Assembly (NCBI GenBank): GCA_030220185.1
Contig: JASPKZ010007250.1
Coordinates: forward strand, 3,855,501 to 3,919,500
Length of the DNA: 64,000 nucleotides
Origin: Diploptera punctata
Taxonomy: Eukaryota; Arthropoda; Insecta; Blattodea; Blaberidae
Direction of reading: 5' to 3'
Part shown: positions 53,024 through 63,654 of the stretch, in pieces
Layout of the letters: each line of letters starts with the position of its first letter
How positions within the stretch are numbered: position 1 is the first letter of the stretch
Position numbers and translations under genes: made by a program
The notes under the pieces: generated by a model
Databases searched by the model: none
Told to the model about the DNA's origin: nothing
What the model saw: the letters and a program-made list of their open reading frames with translations, nothing else

Positions 53024-53622
53024 TTTAACAGTTTAACTCATGCCCCAAATGGGAGTCAATGACCAATCACGTTACAATGATTTTTGATTTACAACTAATC
53101 ACAGTCGCGTTTCACCTCGCTCTTTATCGATTTCTCTTTATCAGCTCCTGCTTTTGTGACAAAGAAAGCTCCTCCTTTTTAATGTTCTGAACAGGTCAAA
53201 GCATTATTTTTCTCCAACAAATACATTGAATATAGCAAATAATGAAAAGATTCCTTGATTTTACTGAGTTGTTTACTAAAAAAATAAATGAATAACCCGT
53301 AATGTTGATTATGATATATAGTTTGATGTGTTTCATTATTTCTCCACTTGGGTGCACTCTTACAATATTGCGATCTTATTTGGCAATAAATAGGCCTAAT
53401 ATGATCAAGCAGCAGTGAATGAACATAAGCTCACATTTCTGATTTGTTTTCAAACATCGCCGTTTACATTAAATATATAAACATTTTAAATAACTATAGT
53501 TAAACAAAGATTTGTGAGTAAACAGCTTAATTTTATTCGTTAAATGGTCTTAACAAATGCCACGAGTGATTTCCAAATTTCGATAATTTGGAAATCACTC
53601 GTGGCATTACTTATGATAATGC
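53024..53622 (+). mobile_element. H family (Helentron-like), full-length
   Basis: Starts GACTATTTAAC(AGTTTAA)CTCATGCCCC, passes through the shared body ('aaagctcctcctttttaatg', 'gtttgatgtgtttcattatt', 'catcgccgtttacattaaat'), the inverted subterminal 'cgttaaatggtc', and ends in a stem-loop: 'gccacgagtgatttccaaat' / 'atttggaaatcactcgtggc' (perfect 20-bp arms), then 'attacttatgataat'. Confidence 0.88.
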
Positions 53623-53634
53623 ATGTTTCCTCAT

Positions 53635-53800
53635 TGATCTTCACTCTCAACCTGTCCTAAGAGATCCCAACACGCCATCGTTAACAATGATCTGAGGGAT
53701 GGGAATTATACAGGATTATCTCACGATCTATAGAGAAATTATGTCCGTGTGACAATGAACGCCCAAATTCCATAGTGTTAGTGGATTAGCTATTCCTAAT
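53635..53800 (+). mobile_element. Highly decayed LINE-A 3' tail
   Basis: 'attatacaggattatctcac', 'gagaaattatgtccgtgtga', 'caatgaacgcc' and 'atagtgttagtggattagc' follow the order YAGNDW..., RAYVRA, AMN, 'gatagtgccagtgagttag' with many changes. Confidence 0.5.
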
Positions 53801-54638
53801 CTCGAAGAGATTACGAAGAGGTCGTTGACACTTTCTGAATACTGTTTAACTGACAAGGTATATATTTGTCATTGGAAAGGTTTTATGAAATCATGAGTCA
53901 CTTTTACAGTGAAAACTGTGATGCAGGTTGTTGAAGACCATAAAGTTGCATTAAGAATTATTAGGCTGGTGCGTCTGTGGCTATGATATTGAAGGTGTGC
54001 GCCAGAGTTGGGAACAACTTCTCGCCAACTTGGGCAATTACAATGTGACGACGACCCTACATGTGTTTTCTGGCCACGCCCCTCACTACGACGCAGTGCT
54101 GTTCTCCTCTTAACTTGAGATCATTTAGCTCACGTGATTGTCATGCACTCCACACGAAAATACCACTTTACCTGTTAACATTTTTTCCTTGCTAGAACTT
54201 GCGTCAGTTCTCCAGGGCACTATATTCCACTCAACTACTTCGATGTATCTTGTAGAATTCAAACGTTACGTTGAAGATGGTCACAAGTCACAAAATCAAA
54301 ATTTTGGAGAGAAACATTGTAAAAGAATAATGATTTGTAATATACAAATTTAAATTAGATCCATGTGGATTAGTTATCGTGCTCGCATATGGTTCCGTGG
54401 CCCTCGGATTCATGCACGGCCTATGTTAATGTATTTTCAATGCAGTAAAAATCTTGAGTATGGATTCCTTTGAAATGGAAGTAAATCTGCGTAACTCGTA
54501 AATTTACTGCAAATTAAAGAACAAAATATATCTGTATAAATATAAATATCCTCAACTCGTGTCCAACTCAGGGAGGGATGAGATGACTGCATAACAACTA
54601 TATACAGCATTTTATAAATAATCATCTAGGAAGCTACT
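53801..54638. other. Unassigned stretch
   Basis: No motif recognised. Includes a GC-richer segment near 54000-54110. Confidence 0.35.
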
Positions 54639-54639
54639 T

Positions 54640-54879
54640 ACATTATTTTATACAATTTTAATTTTATTATATTCCATGTTTTTATTACTATAAGCTAATA
54701 GGCCTATTAGATCACATCATCATTGTACTTTTGTTTAGTCTGTATTTTAATAATATTTTTAAATTGTAATAAGTATGTAATTTATGTATAATTCTATTAA
54801 TAGCTGGTTGAGTGGAAGAGAAGGCCTTATGGTCTTAACTCTGCCAGCTAAAATAAAGCATGTATTATAATTATTATTA

Positions 54880-54916
<37 letters not shown>
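54640..54916 (+). mobile_element. LINE-K1 3' UTR with (ATT)n tail
   Basis: AT-rich UTR, then 'ggttgagtggaagagaaggc', 'cttaactctgccagc', 'aaaataaagc' and (ATT)n to 54916. Coding part absent. Same subfamily as the inverted 46.4-kb copy. Confidence 0.85.
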
Positions 54917-54921
<5 letters not shown>

Positions 54922-55475
54922 CGCCATGGCCGGTCCCAAGCCCGGATGAGAAAGGAGGAGGGGGGAGGAGTAACAACCTCGTTAAAAAACCAGGGTTCAG
55001 TTGGCTCCGACTCATAGTACTCTGTAAGGGCCCCTAGCCAGGGTTTACGGTGAAGACCTCAACGGCAGAGTAGGCGCCGAAGGAGTCCATCACGGCGGAT
55101 CTGGCGGAAGAGGCAACCCTATCTCTAAGGGAAATAGAGAAACGCTGCCTTGCGGTGAAGAGGGATCTTCGAAGGTTATGGGAGGAAAACCCAGACAGAA
55201 ATTTTCCTGGTCCTCCAGGTTGGGGGTTTATGCTGTGGGCCAGCTCCTCACACATTAGAAAAAAAAACAAAATGCTAAAAGACCAAAACAATCAAATATG
55301 GCATCCGAACAGAAAGAAGAAAAGAGGGAGACCAAGGTTAACATGGAAAAGAAAACATGAAGACAGTATTGCAAGCTAGAGGGCTAAGCATCGAAGATGC
55401 CCAAGACCGTAGGCTTTGGAGGTTTGGCACGGGAAGACGGCAGCAGCTGTAAAAACCCGAAGATAGAGAGGTTAT
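54917..55475 (+). mobile_element. LINE-E 5' leader fused to 3' end
   Basis: 54917-55280 is GC-rich ('ccatggccggtcccaagccc', 'gaaaggaggaggggggagga') and resembles an insect LINE 5' leader. It runs into RT tail sequence IWHPNRKKKRGRPRLTWKRK, then LSIEDAQDRRLWRFGTGRRQ and a stop-like end 'gtaaaaacccgaagatagag' with an (ATT)n tail at 55474-55495. The endonuclease and RT are missing, so this is an internally deleted copy. Confidence 0.7.
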
Positions 55476-55495
55476 TATTATTATTATTATTATTG

Positions 55496-55945
55496 GTAAA
55501 AGATTGGAGGAATCTGTTTGCAATACATGAAAGTGAAGTATGGATAATCAGTAAGTACTACAAGAATAGACAAACAGCTCTACGAATTGATTATTTACGC
55601 AGAAGTGCCAGGAAGTCAAAATTAGAACATGTCACAATTAAGAAAATTAGAAACATAATGGAAGCAAAAGAAAGCATAATTGAAAGAATTGTGGAGAAGG
55701 AATTTAAAGTGGCTAGGACATGTTTTAAGAATGGAAGATGAGTGATGGCCGAAGCAACTATATCAATGGCAACCGACCAGAAAGAAGAAAAGAGGGAGAC
55801 CAAAGTTAACATGGAAGGTAAAACATGAAGATAGTAATGCAAGCAAGAGGGCTAAGCATTGAAGAAGCCCAAAATCGTAGGCTTTGGAGGTTTGGCACGG
55901 GAAGACGACAGCAGCTGTAAAAACCCGAAGATAGATAGATAGATT
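55496..55945 (+). mobile_element. LINE-E RT thumb and C-terminus
   Basis: Open to 55741: YKNRQTALRIDYLRRSARKS, KLEHVTIKKIRNIMEAK, IIERIVEKEFK, then shifted GHVLRMED, WPKQLYQWQPTRKKKRGRPK, RRLWRFGTGRRQQL and 'gtaaaaacccgaagatagat'. Its 3' ~200 bp repeats the end of the 54917-55475 copy, so the two LINE-E copies lie in tandem. Confidence 0.8.
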
Positions 55946-55959
55946 AAATTATTATTGTT

Positions 55960-56140
55960 GTTGTTCTTCTTGTTGTATTATGTTATAACGAACAGAGATA
56001 TGGACTATTAAAAAGTGCCAAGCTAACAAGTTTTTAGTAACAGAGATGGTTTGCTGGAGAAGATCATCGCGGAAATTCAGATTAGAATAAACTAGAAAAG
56101 TTGGAATCAGGAAAATTATGAAAGTTGAAAGAAATGTATT
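55960..56140 (+). mobile_element. LINE RT thumb remnant
   Basis: NERYGLLKSAK and KLEKLESGKL,KLKEMYS remnants resemble the 'R.SKLEHV.IKKI..IM...' stretch of LINE-E, preceded by a TTG/TTC-rich run. Confidence 0.4.
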
Positions 56141-56440
56141 CTTCTTCTTCTTCTTCTTCTTCTTCACTTCACGGGCTAGGCAAATTGCCTGTTCCGCCTC
56201 ACAGTTTTTCTGTCCATCTTTTCACTGGCCTTCCTATATTCCTTGAACCTCTTGGCTTATAGTTGAATGCTGCTCTTGGTAATCTTGATACATTCATTCT
56301 TTCCACATGTGAGAACCATTTCTGTCTATATTCTCTGATTTTCTCATCCAATGGATATATATATATATATATATATATTTAACTCTGTTATTATATCTTC
56401 ATTCCTTATCCGATCCAATCTTGTGCAGCTTTTTGTATTA
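56141..56440 (-). mobile_element. LINE-B-like C-terminus with (GAA)n tail
   Basis: Minus strand: CTRLDRIRNEDIITEL, then after an inserted (AT)n (56358-56378) PLDEKIREYRQKWFSHVERM, RLPRAAFNYKPRGSRNIGRP and KRW, ending in (TTC)n at 56141-56164. It lies head-on to the 55960-56140 fragment. Confidence 0.75.
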
Positions 56441-56748
56441 CAGACAATTGAAGAGAGACGATTATGGCGGTATGTATATCTCAAGAGGATGACAACTAAT
56501 ATAATTCCTAAGAAGATCTTGGAGTGGAAAATATATAGGAAAATAATAAAGGGAAGACCTAAAGAAGGATGGATAGATGGTGTGAGAAGATGTATGAGTG
56601 AACTGGGACTTACAGATGAGGATGTTCTGAACCGCTACAACTGGAGAAGGCTAATTTCTTGTGGGTAACGAAAAAACACTATTTCGAATGAATTCAGAAA
56701 TAAAAATTATTATTATTATTAGCCTATTATTATTATTATTATTATTAC

Positions 56749-56843
<95 letters not shown>
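56440..56843 (+). mobile_element. LINE 3' end with very long (ATT)n tail
   Basis: Open to 56668: TIEERRLWRYVYLKRMTTN, IPKKILEWKIYRKIIKGRPK, WIDGVRRCMSELGLTDEDV, NRYNWRRLI, then a stop, 'gaatgaattcagaaataaaa' and ~45 ATT units (56702-56843), the longest microsatellite in the window. Confidence 0.8.
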
Positions 56844-56845
<2 letters not shown>

Positions 56846-57574
56846 CGGAAATTTACTTATCGCTTGTTCTGAACCAGATTATTCTAACTCCACTTCATAA
56901 AAAACTTTTTTTTTCCCATGATGTTTTCTTCTGTGAAAATTTCACACAAAACAATGTGCATTTTGTAGACAGCATAAACTCCTTTTCTGAAAACAGTTGA
57001 TGGTATGCAATTGTGAATTGCGTACAATCAAAAATTTATTTAAGCGCTCCTGAAAAATTTAAAAAGTGGAGTTAGAAAAACCTAGTTCTAAGCAGACGTT
57101 GTTTAACTGCAAATATATCAATTTTTCAGCGAATCGATAATAACTGAAGCAAATTAAACGACGCATTAAAGATAGAATAAAATTAATGTGGACGATATTT
57201 GGAGAGTTTTGTGGAGTGAAAAGGATAGATGTCGTGAGGAAAAAAAATTCCGATATTGTCCAGGGCAAGTATACTCTGCCTATAACGATGCTTCAGCCAG
57301 TGGTCCACTTGAATCAGAACATCTAGTGCTAGCAACTTGAGAGAGAGCTTGATTGTACAGGATGGATCAAAATACCACCGTCAAACTTTTACAGATTGTT
57401 CGGGAATATAGGCTGAGTATTTTATTACTAGAGACCTCATCATCTTTGGTGAATCACTATACAATAATATGTTATTGATTTGTTAGACGGTCCTATGAAC
57501 CGCTATATGATAGGTTCTGAGAAATTGCAAAGATCATCATCATGAAGAAATCCGTGTTAGGTCATGTGACCTGT
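56844..57574. other. Unassigned stretch
   Basis: No motif recognised. Confidence 0.35.
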
Positions 57575-58690
57575 GACGGTAAACCTAACGAAGATGATCT
57601 TGATCTATCAACCGATGCTTTGGTCTTCCTTTTTCCTTATGTCCAATTGGAGTATATTGTAACGCCAATTTTGGAAGTCTATTTCTTTCCAATCTTCTCA
57701 GATGATTTTTCCATTCTCGTTGGTATCTTTCCTTATCTTCATTTAAACTTGGTACTCCAAGTTTATCTCTGACTTATTTAACTCATGCCCCATATGGTAG
57801 TCGATGAACAATTACGTTTAAATGAATTTTGTTTTACAACCAATCATAGTTGTGTTTCATCTCGCCCTTTATCGATTTATGTTTATCCTCCTGCTTTTGT
57901 GATAAAGAAAACTCCTCCTTTTAATACCCTGAACAGCCTGAGCATTATTTTTCTTCAACATATACATGGAATATAGCAAGTAATGGACATATTCCTTGAT
58001 TTTACTGAGTTGTTTACTAAAAAAATTAATGAGAAACCTTTAATGTTGATTATAATATACAGTTTGATGTGTTTCATTATTTCTCCACTAGGGTGTATTC
58101 TTATAATATTTCGATCTTATTTGCCAATAAATAATGTGATCATATTACAGTGAATATACATAACCTCACATTTCTGATTTGTTTCCAAACATCTCAGTTT
58201 ACATTAAATATACAAATATTTTAAAATACTGGTAAATATATTTAAGTAATGCTCTTTGAGAAAACAGCTTAATTTTATTCGTTAAATAGTCCTAACAAAT
58301 GCCACTCTTGATTTCCAAATCCTCTAGATAAATTTGGAAATCACTCGTGGCATTACTTATGATAATAGTGTTCCTTTGGTGATCCAGTCTATTAACTCCT
58401 AACAGTGAACGTAAGAGGCGCATTTGGCTTACTCTAAGTTTATGAGAATTTATTTTATTTAAAATCCAAATTTGACTTCCGTATTTTAGAGCAGCCTTTG
58501 ATGTGATGTTATGTAATCTTAGTTTTGTATCTGTCCTCATCTGTTTACCAAAATGTCTTCCTATTACCCCATTCAATGTATTATATTTTTGTAATTTTGA
58601 ACCAATGTCACTCTTATGTTCCGGAAATGCACTTCCTGGTAAAAGAACCCAGAGGACTTCGAAATAGTCGAAAAAAACTTAATCAAAGGT
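57575..58690 (-). mobile_element. LINE RT thumb and tail split by H element
   Basis: Minus strand 58576-58370: GVIGRHFGKQMRTDTKLRLH, LKYGSQIWILNKINS, VSQMRLLRSLLGVNRLDHQR and NT. After the H element the frame resumes at 57774: RDKLGVPSLNEDKERYQREW, KNHLRRLERNRLPKLALQYT, GHKEKGRPKHRLID. Removing the H element joins NT to RDKLGV in frame with no duplicated bases. Confidence 0.8.
57775..58369 (+). mobile_element. H family (Helentron-like), full-length, inside LINE
   Basis: Starts GACTTATTTAACTCATGCCC, ends in the stem-loop 'gccactcttgatttccaaat' / 'atttggaaatcactcgtggc' and 'attacttatgataat'. The inverted subterminal 'cgttaaatagtc' precedes the stem-loop. It interrupts a LINE reading frame without a target-site duplication. 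Exact ends uncertain by about 1-3 bases. Confidence 0.88.
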
Positions 58691-59128
58691 CGGAAATTGC
58701 AAAGAAGAAACTAAAAAATCGTCTGTAGGCCTATTAGGTACTGCAATTCTGTAGTAATATTGATTTAATGAAGATATTTGATATCTCAGATCATTAGCGT
58801 TGTAATTAAACTCAAGACATGAAAGATTAGACATTTTTTTCTTCGAGGTATCTGTTTTCAGCATTCAGGCTCTTTCACGGCCAGGAAATCTACAACATGG
58901 GTATCGTAGCTTTAATTGCTTCCAGAAAGAATACGTACTCAGAATATTTATGCGCTATAAAATCCATCAGCCCAGGCCGGGTATGAACCCGCAAACATTG
59001 GAACAGAGACGAGCTAGAGAAATTGATGAAGAACGCACTATCTTCCAAAAATTATTTTAATTCTCAGCTACAAACTTTTTAATTCAAAGTAAAAGTCATA
59101 ATAGCCGACAAGATGGGAATTTAATTTC
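58691..59128. other. Unassigned stretch
   Basis: No motif recognised. 'caggccgggtatgaacccgc' near 58972 loosely resembles a B-box complement, but no A box accompanies it. Confidence 0.35.
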
Positions 59129-59129
59129 T

Positions 59130-59400
59130 AATGTTGAGTGATTCCGGGATATTTGGCAGTGGTCCATTATTGATGTTCCTACCAGACGTTTCTCCCTCTA
59201 CTACGGAGGGAATGTTCAGTGACGAGTACTTCTAGGTGTTGTTTCCTAATCGGAGGTTCGACTGTGAATGAGCATCCGACCAGGAAACAACACCTAGAAG
59301 TACTCGCCACTGAAGATGCTCTCGGCAGTTGAGGGAGAAACGTCTGGAAGAAACACCAGAAACGGACCACGGTCACACAGCCCGGAAACACTCAACATTG
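59130..59400. repeat. PLE-type inverted repeat with hammerhead-like core
   Basis: Arms 59130-59247 and 59282-59400 are ~118 bp each, ~80% complementary, around a 34-nt spacer. Right arm, plus strand: CCA (59307-59309), CTGAAGA (59310-59316), stem II CTCTC/GAGGG (59319-59323, 59331-59335), GAAA (59337-59340), CGTC (59341-59344), TGG (59345-59347, pairing with CCA). This is the CUGANGA, stem, GAAA, UH order of a hammerhead with a 2-bp stem III. The left arm has the same layout on the minus strand, but CTGAACA replaces the second box (G8 lost). Confidence 0.8.
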
Positions 59401-59406
59401 TGATTA

Positions 59407-59575
59407 CCGGCCGTGAAAGCCCGCATTCAACAATTTATTTTCTAATATATTGACTTAGGCTTTCACGGCCGGAGTTATTATGATGATCTTGTAGAAGATT
59501 TCCGGGCTGTTGGCCGTGGTCTTGAGGCTTGATCACGGCCAACAGCCCGGAAATTTTCTACAAGATCATCATAAT
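59407..59575. repeat. PLE-type terminal hairpin, 45-bp arms
   Basis: Arms 59477-59521 and 59531-59575 match at 43 of 45 positions around the loop TTGAGGCTT. They start ATTATGATGATCTTGTAGAA and contain CCGGGCTGTTGGCCGTG, the same terminal sequence as the array at 43967-44705. Outside it, CCGGCCGTGAAAGCC (59407-59421) and its exact complement (59458-59472) form a further 15-bp inverted repeat. Confidence 0.85.
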
Positions 59576-59635
59576 TTAGTTTCTGTTGAGACTATATTTT
59601 TTTATTTTCGACATATTTACATATATGATTAAAAA

Positions 59636-60545
59636 TCTAAGATCATTTCTCGACTAGGATCTCTAAAGAGTATAATGCCCCATTTTGATTATTGTAACAC
59701 TCTTTTTACAGACTTAAATATTATTTTCACTCAAAGACTTCAGCGTGTTCATAATTCTTGCGCACGTTTTATTTGTGGTATTCGCAAATTTGACCATGTT
59801 ACACCGTCCCTGGAACAATTATCGTGACTTCGTCTAAGAGATCGTAGAACTGTCCATTCCCTATCCCTTTTCTATAAAATACTTTACACATCATCGCCTA
59901 ATTATTTATCACGCCGCTTCATCAGGCTATCCGACACACATAATTTTGACACTCGATCCCATCAGCACATTGTCCTTTATATCCCTCCTCATCACACTGC
60001 ACATTATTCATTATATTTTACGGTCTCACTTATCAAAACATGGAATTCCCTTCCGCCCTATGTCAGAGACTGTCAAACTATAACATCCTTCAAAAAACAA
60101 ACTAAAGAATTATTTAATAACAAACTAATTTATACAATTCTTTTAACAATTAACAAATTTAATTATTTATGAAAATAATATTAAGATTAACAAATATTTT
60201 CTTTTGTTTTATTTTAAATGTTGTATAATCGTAAAATTAGTTTTCTATATCACATTATTTTCCTTTGTTTTTTATATACATTAGACAGAGACAATTTAAT
60301 ATGTCTTGCTTGTATACATTTTATTATTAGTTTTAATCTTAATTTTAACTAACATTAACTGGTTGCATTATAGATCATAATATATTAGATATTATCTTTT
60401 TTGATCAAATTTTTATTTAGTATTTAATATTAGAGTTAATTGAGATTGTTATATTCTGATGTAACATACGTTTGTCCCGGTGAGTGGAAGAGAAGGCCAC
60501 ATGGCCTTAACTCCACCAGGCTAAATAAATCTAAATCTAAATTTA
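59636..60545 (+). mobile_element. LINE-K2 (CR1/Jockey-like) RT C-terminus and 3' end
   Basis: MPHFDYCNTLFTDLNIIFTQ, RLQRVHNSCARFICGIRKFD, then LRLRDRRTVHSLSLFYKILY, SSPNYLSRRFIRLSDTHNFD, TWNSLPPYVRDCQTITSFKK: successive RT C-terminal motifs of the CR1/Jockey group with one stop. The 3' UTR ends 'gagtggaagagaaggccaca', 'ggccttaactccaccaggct' and a (CTAAAT/AATCT)n-like tail (60525-60550). Uninterrupted counterpart of 9260-10450. Confidence 0.85.
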
Positions 60546-60607
60546 AATCTAATAATCTATTGTGTTTGTCGTGTGTTTTCTGGAAAAAATGCATGATTGA
60601 ATTAAAA

Positions 60608-61040
60608 TGATACGAAAACTATACTGGATGCGAAGCATGGACTCTTACTTTAAGTGAAGGGAAAACATTAAACGTATGAGATAATAAAGTTCTTAGGAAA
60701 AATGTCTAACCAAAGTGAGATGTATAGACAGGCGAACGGAGAAGACTGTATAACAGTAAACAGCAGGACCTTTATGGGAAGCCAGACATAATAAGAACAG
60801 TTAAGTCTCGTAGACTGCGATGGGCGGGGCATATGGCACGAATGGGGAATGAAATAACGACATATAAATTCCTTGTAGGTAAGCCGAGAATGAGGTGAGA
60901 GAATAGCATTAATCATGATTTGAATTAAGTATATTATACAGGGGAAGGTTGAAAATATTATCTCAGGATAGGGATGTATGGAGAGCTTATGTCACCGCGG
61001 CCAAGAAACTAAGGGTTCGATAATGTCACTAAGTTAGTTT
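60608..61040 (+). mobile_element. LINE-A thumb and C-terminus, broken
   Basis: 'tggatgcgaagcatggactc' (YGCEAWTL), 'cttaggaaaaatgtctaacc', 'tggtctt'-type block, RTVKSRRLRWAGHMARMGNE, then deletions in the GRPR region and 'cttatgtcaccgcggccaag' (AYVTAAK) to 'ataatgtcactaagttag'. Several frameshifts. Confidence 0.8.
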
Positions 61041-61832
61041 TGAGTTAGCTGTTATGAAATACAATTATGATGAAATGGACACTAGCAATTAAATACCAAT
61101 TTTGCATTGTCTTGATGAAAAAATAATTCAGACTGGTCGCCAGTGGATATGAACCCAGAAACTTATAAATGCAAATATCAAAAGCCTCAGAGAACTTGTT
61201 CGACACATACTATTTTTTGTTGTATTTTTTTTTTTTTTTGTAATTTACATACAAGGCAGAAAGCTAGCTTTCTGTTCTGGAAATTGCAATAAAACAAACT
61301 ATAGTTAAATCTACGCTTTCTATATTTCACGCATTGAAATAAAGGTCAAAAGCATTGATCAATATGGCACACAACTCGCCACAGGGTTATGTTGCATATT
61401 TACTTGACGAATAAAAAAATTATTGATACACTTTGCTGGTGAAAATTTTATTTTGTGATATCCAGTTGCATTCAAAACAGAATAATATATAGGTGCTACA
61501 ATAACTCTCCGGCACACGGCTAGGTACTATTGGTCACACAGAAAGGGTATATGTTTTTTTGTTAAGGAACGATACTCCCAAAAAAGTAATTTTTGTTTTT
61601 AACTCTTAAATTGGCAATATTTCCTATAACATATATTTTTTTAATTAACGTATTATTTTATAGTAAAACAATACAGCAACGAACGTGTAGAAATTACATA
61701 AACGTGTATAGAATTACATAATACACTATGTAGTGGAATGGAATTTATTGACTTTTTTTTAATGAAAAGAAGTACGTTTGCATTTAGATTGTGCACTGGC
61801 CTGCTTGGCCGTACGTGCATTATTTTTCCGAT
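61041..61832. other. Unassigned AT-rich stretch
   Basis: T-run at 61223-61240. No motif recognised. Confidence 0.35.
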
Positions 61833-61833
61833 T

Positions 61834-62167
61834 CCGATTGAGCGTCTTTCCACTTTTCAGCGGTTGCCCTTTTACCAGCCGGCTGCTGGCCCTTCACATC
61901 CACATGTGTCAATCACAGAGGTAGATTATCAACAGCCAGTGTAGGGGTGACATGTGGTTAGCATGTCGAGTCCCCCAGCCGTTATAGCTGGTTCCTGAAC
62001 CTGGAGCCGCTACTTATTGTAGCTACCCAATTGCATCACGATGCTGGGTAGGCACCGGTCCCATACTGGCCGAAATACCATGAGAAAATTTCTTCCCCCA
62101 TGGAGACTCGAACCAGCGCAAGTCCCGTAGCTCTGCGCCAATGCTTCCTACCTTAACCGCTCGGCTA
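61834..62167 (-). mobile_element. SINE-5, nearly full-length
   Basis: Almost identical to the 23.8- and 39.8-kb copies. The outermost ~12 nt of the head (the 'tcccgcgccgt' part) are missing, so the A box is incomplete at its start. B box intact. No clear TSD. Confidence 0.88.
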
Positions 62168-62700
62168 GAAAAAGATAAACTTAAGAATATATAAACAAAT
62201 ACATGCATGGTTACACACCTACATAAAAATATAAAAAAAAGTAATATAATCTATGTTTACACTACATACACAATAATACATATCTACACTCATGCATGAA
62301 AAAGCCATGTGTATAAACTTATTTGTTGAAATTCTTTCAATAACAATTGGTATAAATCTGTGAATAGCCCCACAAATTTGGAAACATTAAACTTAATTCC
62401 CATTAACAATCTAACAACCCTACCATTAATTAAACTCTACAATTTCCCTAGATATAAAAAAAATCCAATTTTGTATACTAATAATTAAAAAAAAACAAAT
62501 TGCTACAAAACAAAATAAAAAAAGAGAAAAAACACACACATATACCCACACAACACCTCACACATACACGCGCGCTCATACCCCCCCAACCTTGCAGATA
62601 TCAAATGCACTATCAGGCTATGTAACATATTAAGACTACTTACTATATAGTTGAAGATCGAAAACAAAGGCCTATATAGAATATAATAACCTACAGATAA
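62168..62700. repeat. Repeat Z, copy 2, plus AT-rich spacer
   Basis: 62450-62660 shares with 52720-53020 the series 'acaaattgctacaaa', CA-rich run, 'ccttgcagatatcaaatgca', 'ttgaagatcgaaaa'. 62168-62450 has no assignment. Confidence 0.45.
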
Positions 62701-62704
62701 AGCG

Positions 62705-63180
62705 AAGGATGGATCATCCACTTCTTCTGGGTGAAAACCCACTGTGGAAACAATGAGAACGGGATAGCGAATCAAGTGGCCAAAGAAGCAGCCTGCGACA
62801 TAGATCGACTAGAGATATATATTAGTACATGAAGATAGTGTCAACGACTGGCTAAGGGAGTGGGCAATGGGCATGAAAGTTAGAATCACAAACATATTTT
62901 TTTTCCAAGCGTAAAGGATATACTATCAATAATCATTCAACTTACTGGTAATTTAACAACTTCCTTTACTGATCACGGAAAATTAAAATAATATTTCCAC
63001 AGGTTTAAAATAGGATATAATCCAATCTGCACTTGTAATGGTCTCCAAACAGTAAATCGCCTTATATGGGATTGAGAAGTACTAGAAGGAAAAATGCATA
63101 TATTAAAAACTGAAATAATAATAACTTTAGGAAAGGATTTTTAGATGCGGCACCTGCCCAAAAAAATAGCTGTTTTCATA
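62705..63180 (+). mobile_element. LINE remnant with RNase H domain
   Basis: 62716-62823 reads IHFFWVKTHCGNNENGIANQ then VAKEAACDIDRL, matching the last part of LINE RNase H domains ('WVK.H.G..GNE.AD..AKEAA'). 63001-63075 reads RFKIGYNPICTCNGLQTVN then RLIWD, the Cys-containing C-terminal motif that follows RNase H in Jockey/I/R1-group elements. The catalytic Asp of 'NE.AD' is replaced by Asn, and stops occur between the blocks. Confidence 0.75.
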
Positions 63181-63199
63181 CCAATAGTTCAATATATGT

Positions 63200-63345
63200 A
63201 TTTGGAGGGATGAAATGAAGCCCCATACAAGCCGAAATTTCATGAGATATTGTTTTCTCCACTGGGATCCGAACCAGAGCAGGTCTCCTAGCTATACACC
63301 AAGGTTTAATGCCTTAAACCTCTCTACTATGGCTACAGACGCCAA
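63200..63345 (-). mobile_element. SINE-5-like head fragment
   Basis: 'gccgaaatttcatgagatat', 'ccactgggatccgaaccaga', 'tctcctagctatacaccaag' follow the SINE-5 head and early body on the minus strand with many substitutions. Confidence 0.55.
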
Positions 63346-63654
63346 TGTTTCTTAGATCTTCCCAAATTTCAACCTTCCTTTGGAATAAATGTAGAATTTA
63401 TTTCAACCATATTTTAGAAAACATCCTCTCCACGTTTTCTTCTACTGAAACCTGTAATAATTTATGTCCTAAACAATGGGGACAATTTTAAATTGTTTAC
63501 AATTTCTTCATTTTAGACGATTCAATAATGGAAAGTTTCCAAAAATATTATTACACTATTTTATGAATTAATTATTTCTGATGTGAATAATTTTTATTTC
63601 GTACACTGTAACAGTGGAATTGTGCGAGATTTGTTTTTTTTATTTGTGAAGATA
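63346..63654. other. Unassigned AT-rich stretch
   Basis: No motif recognised. Confidence 0.35.
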
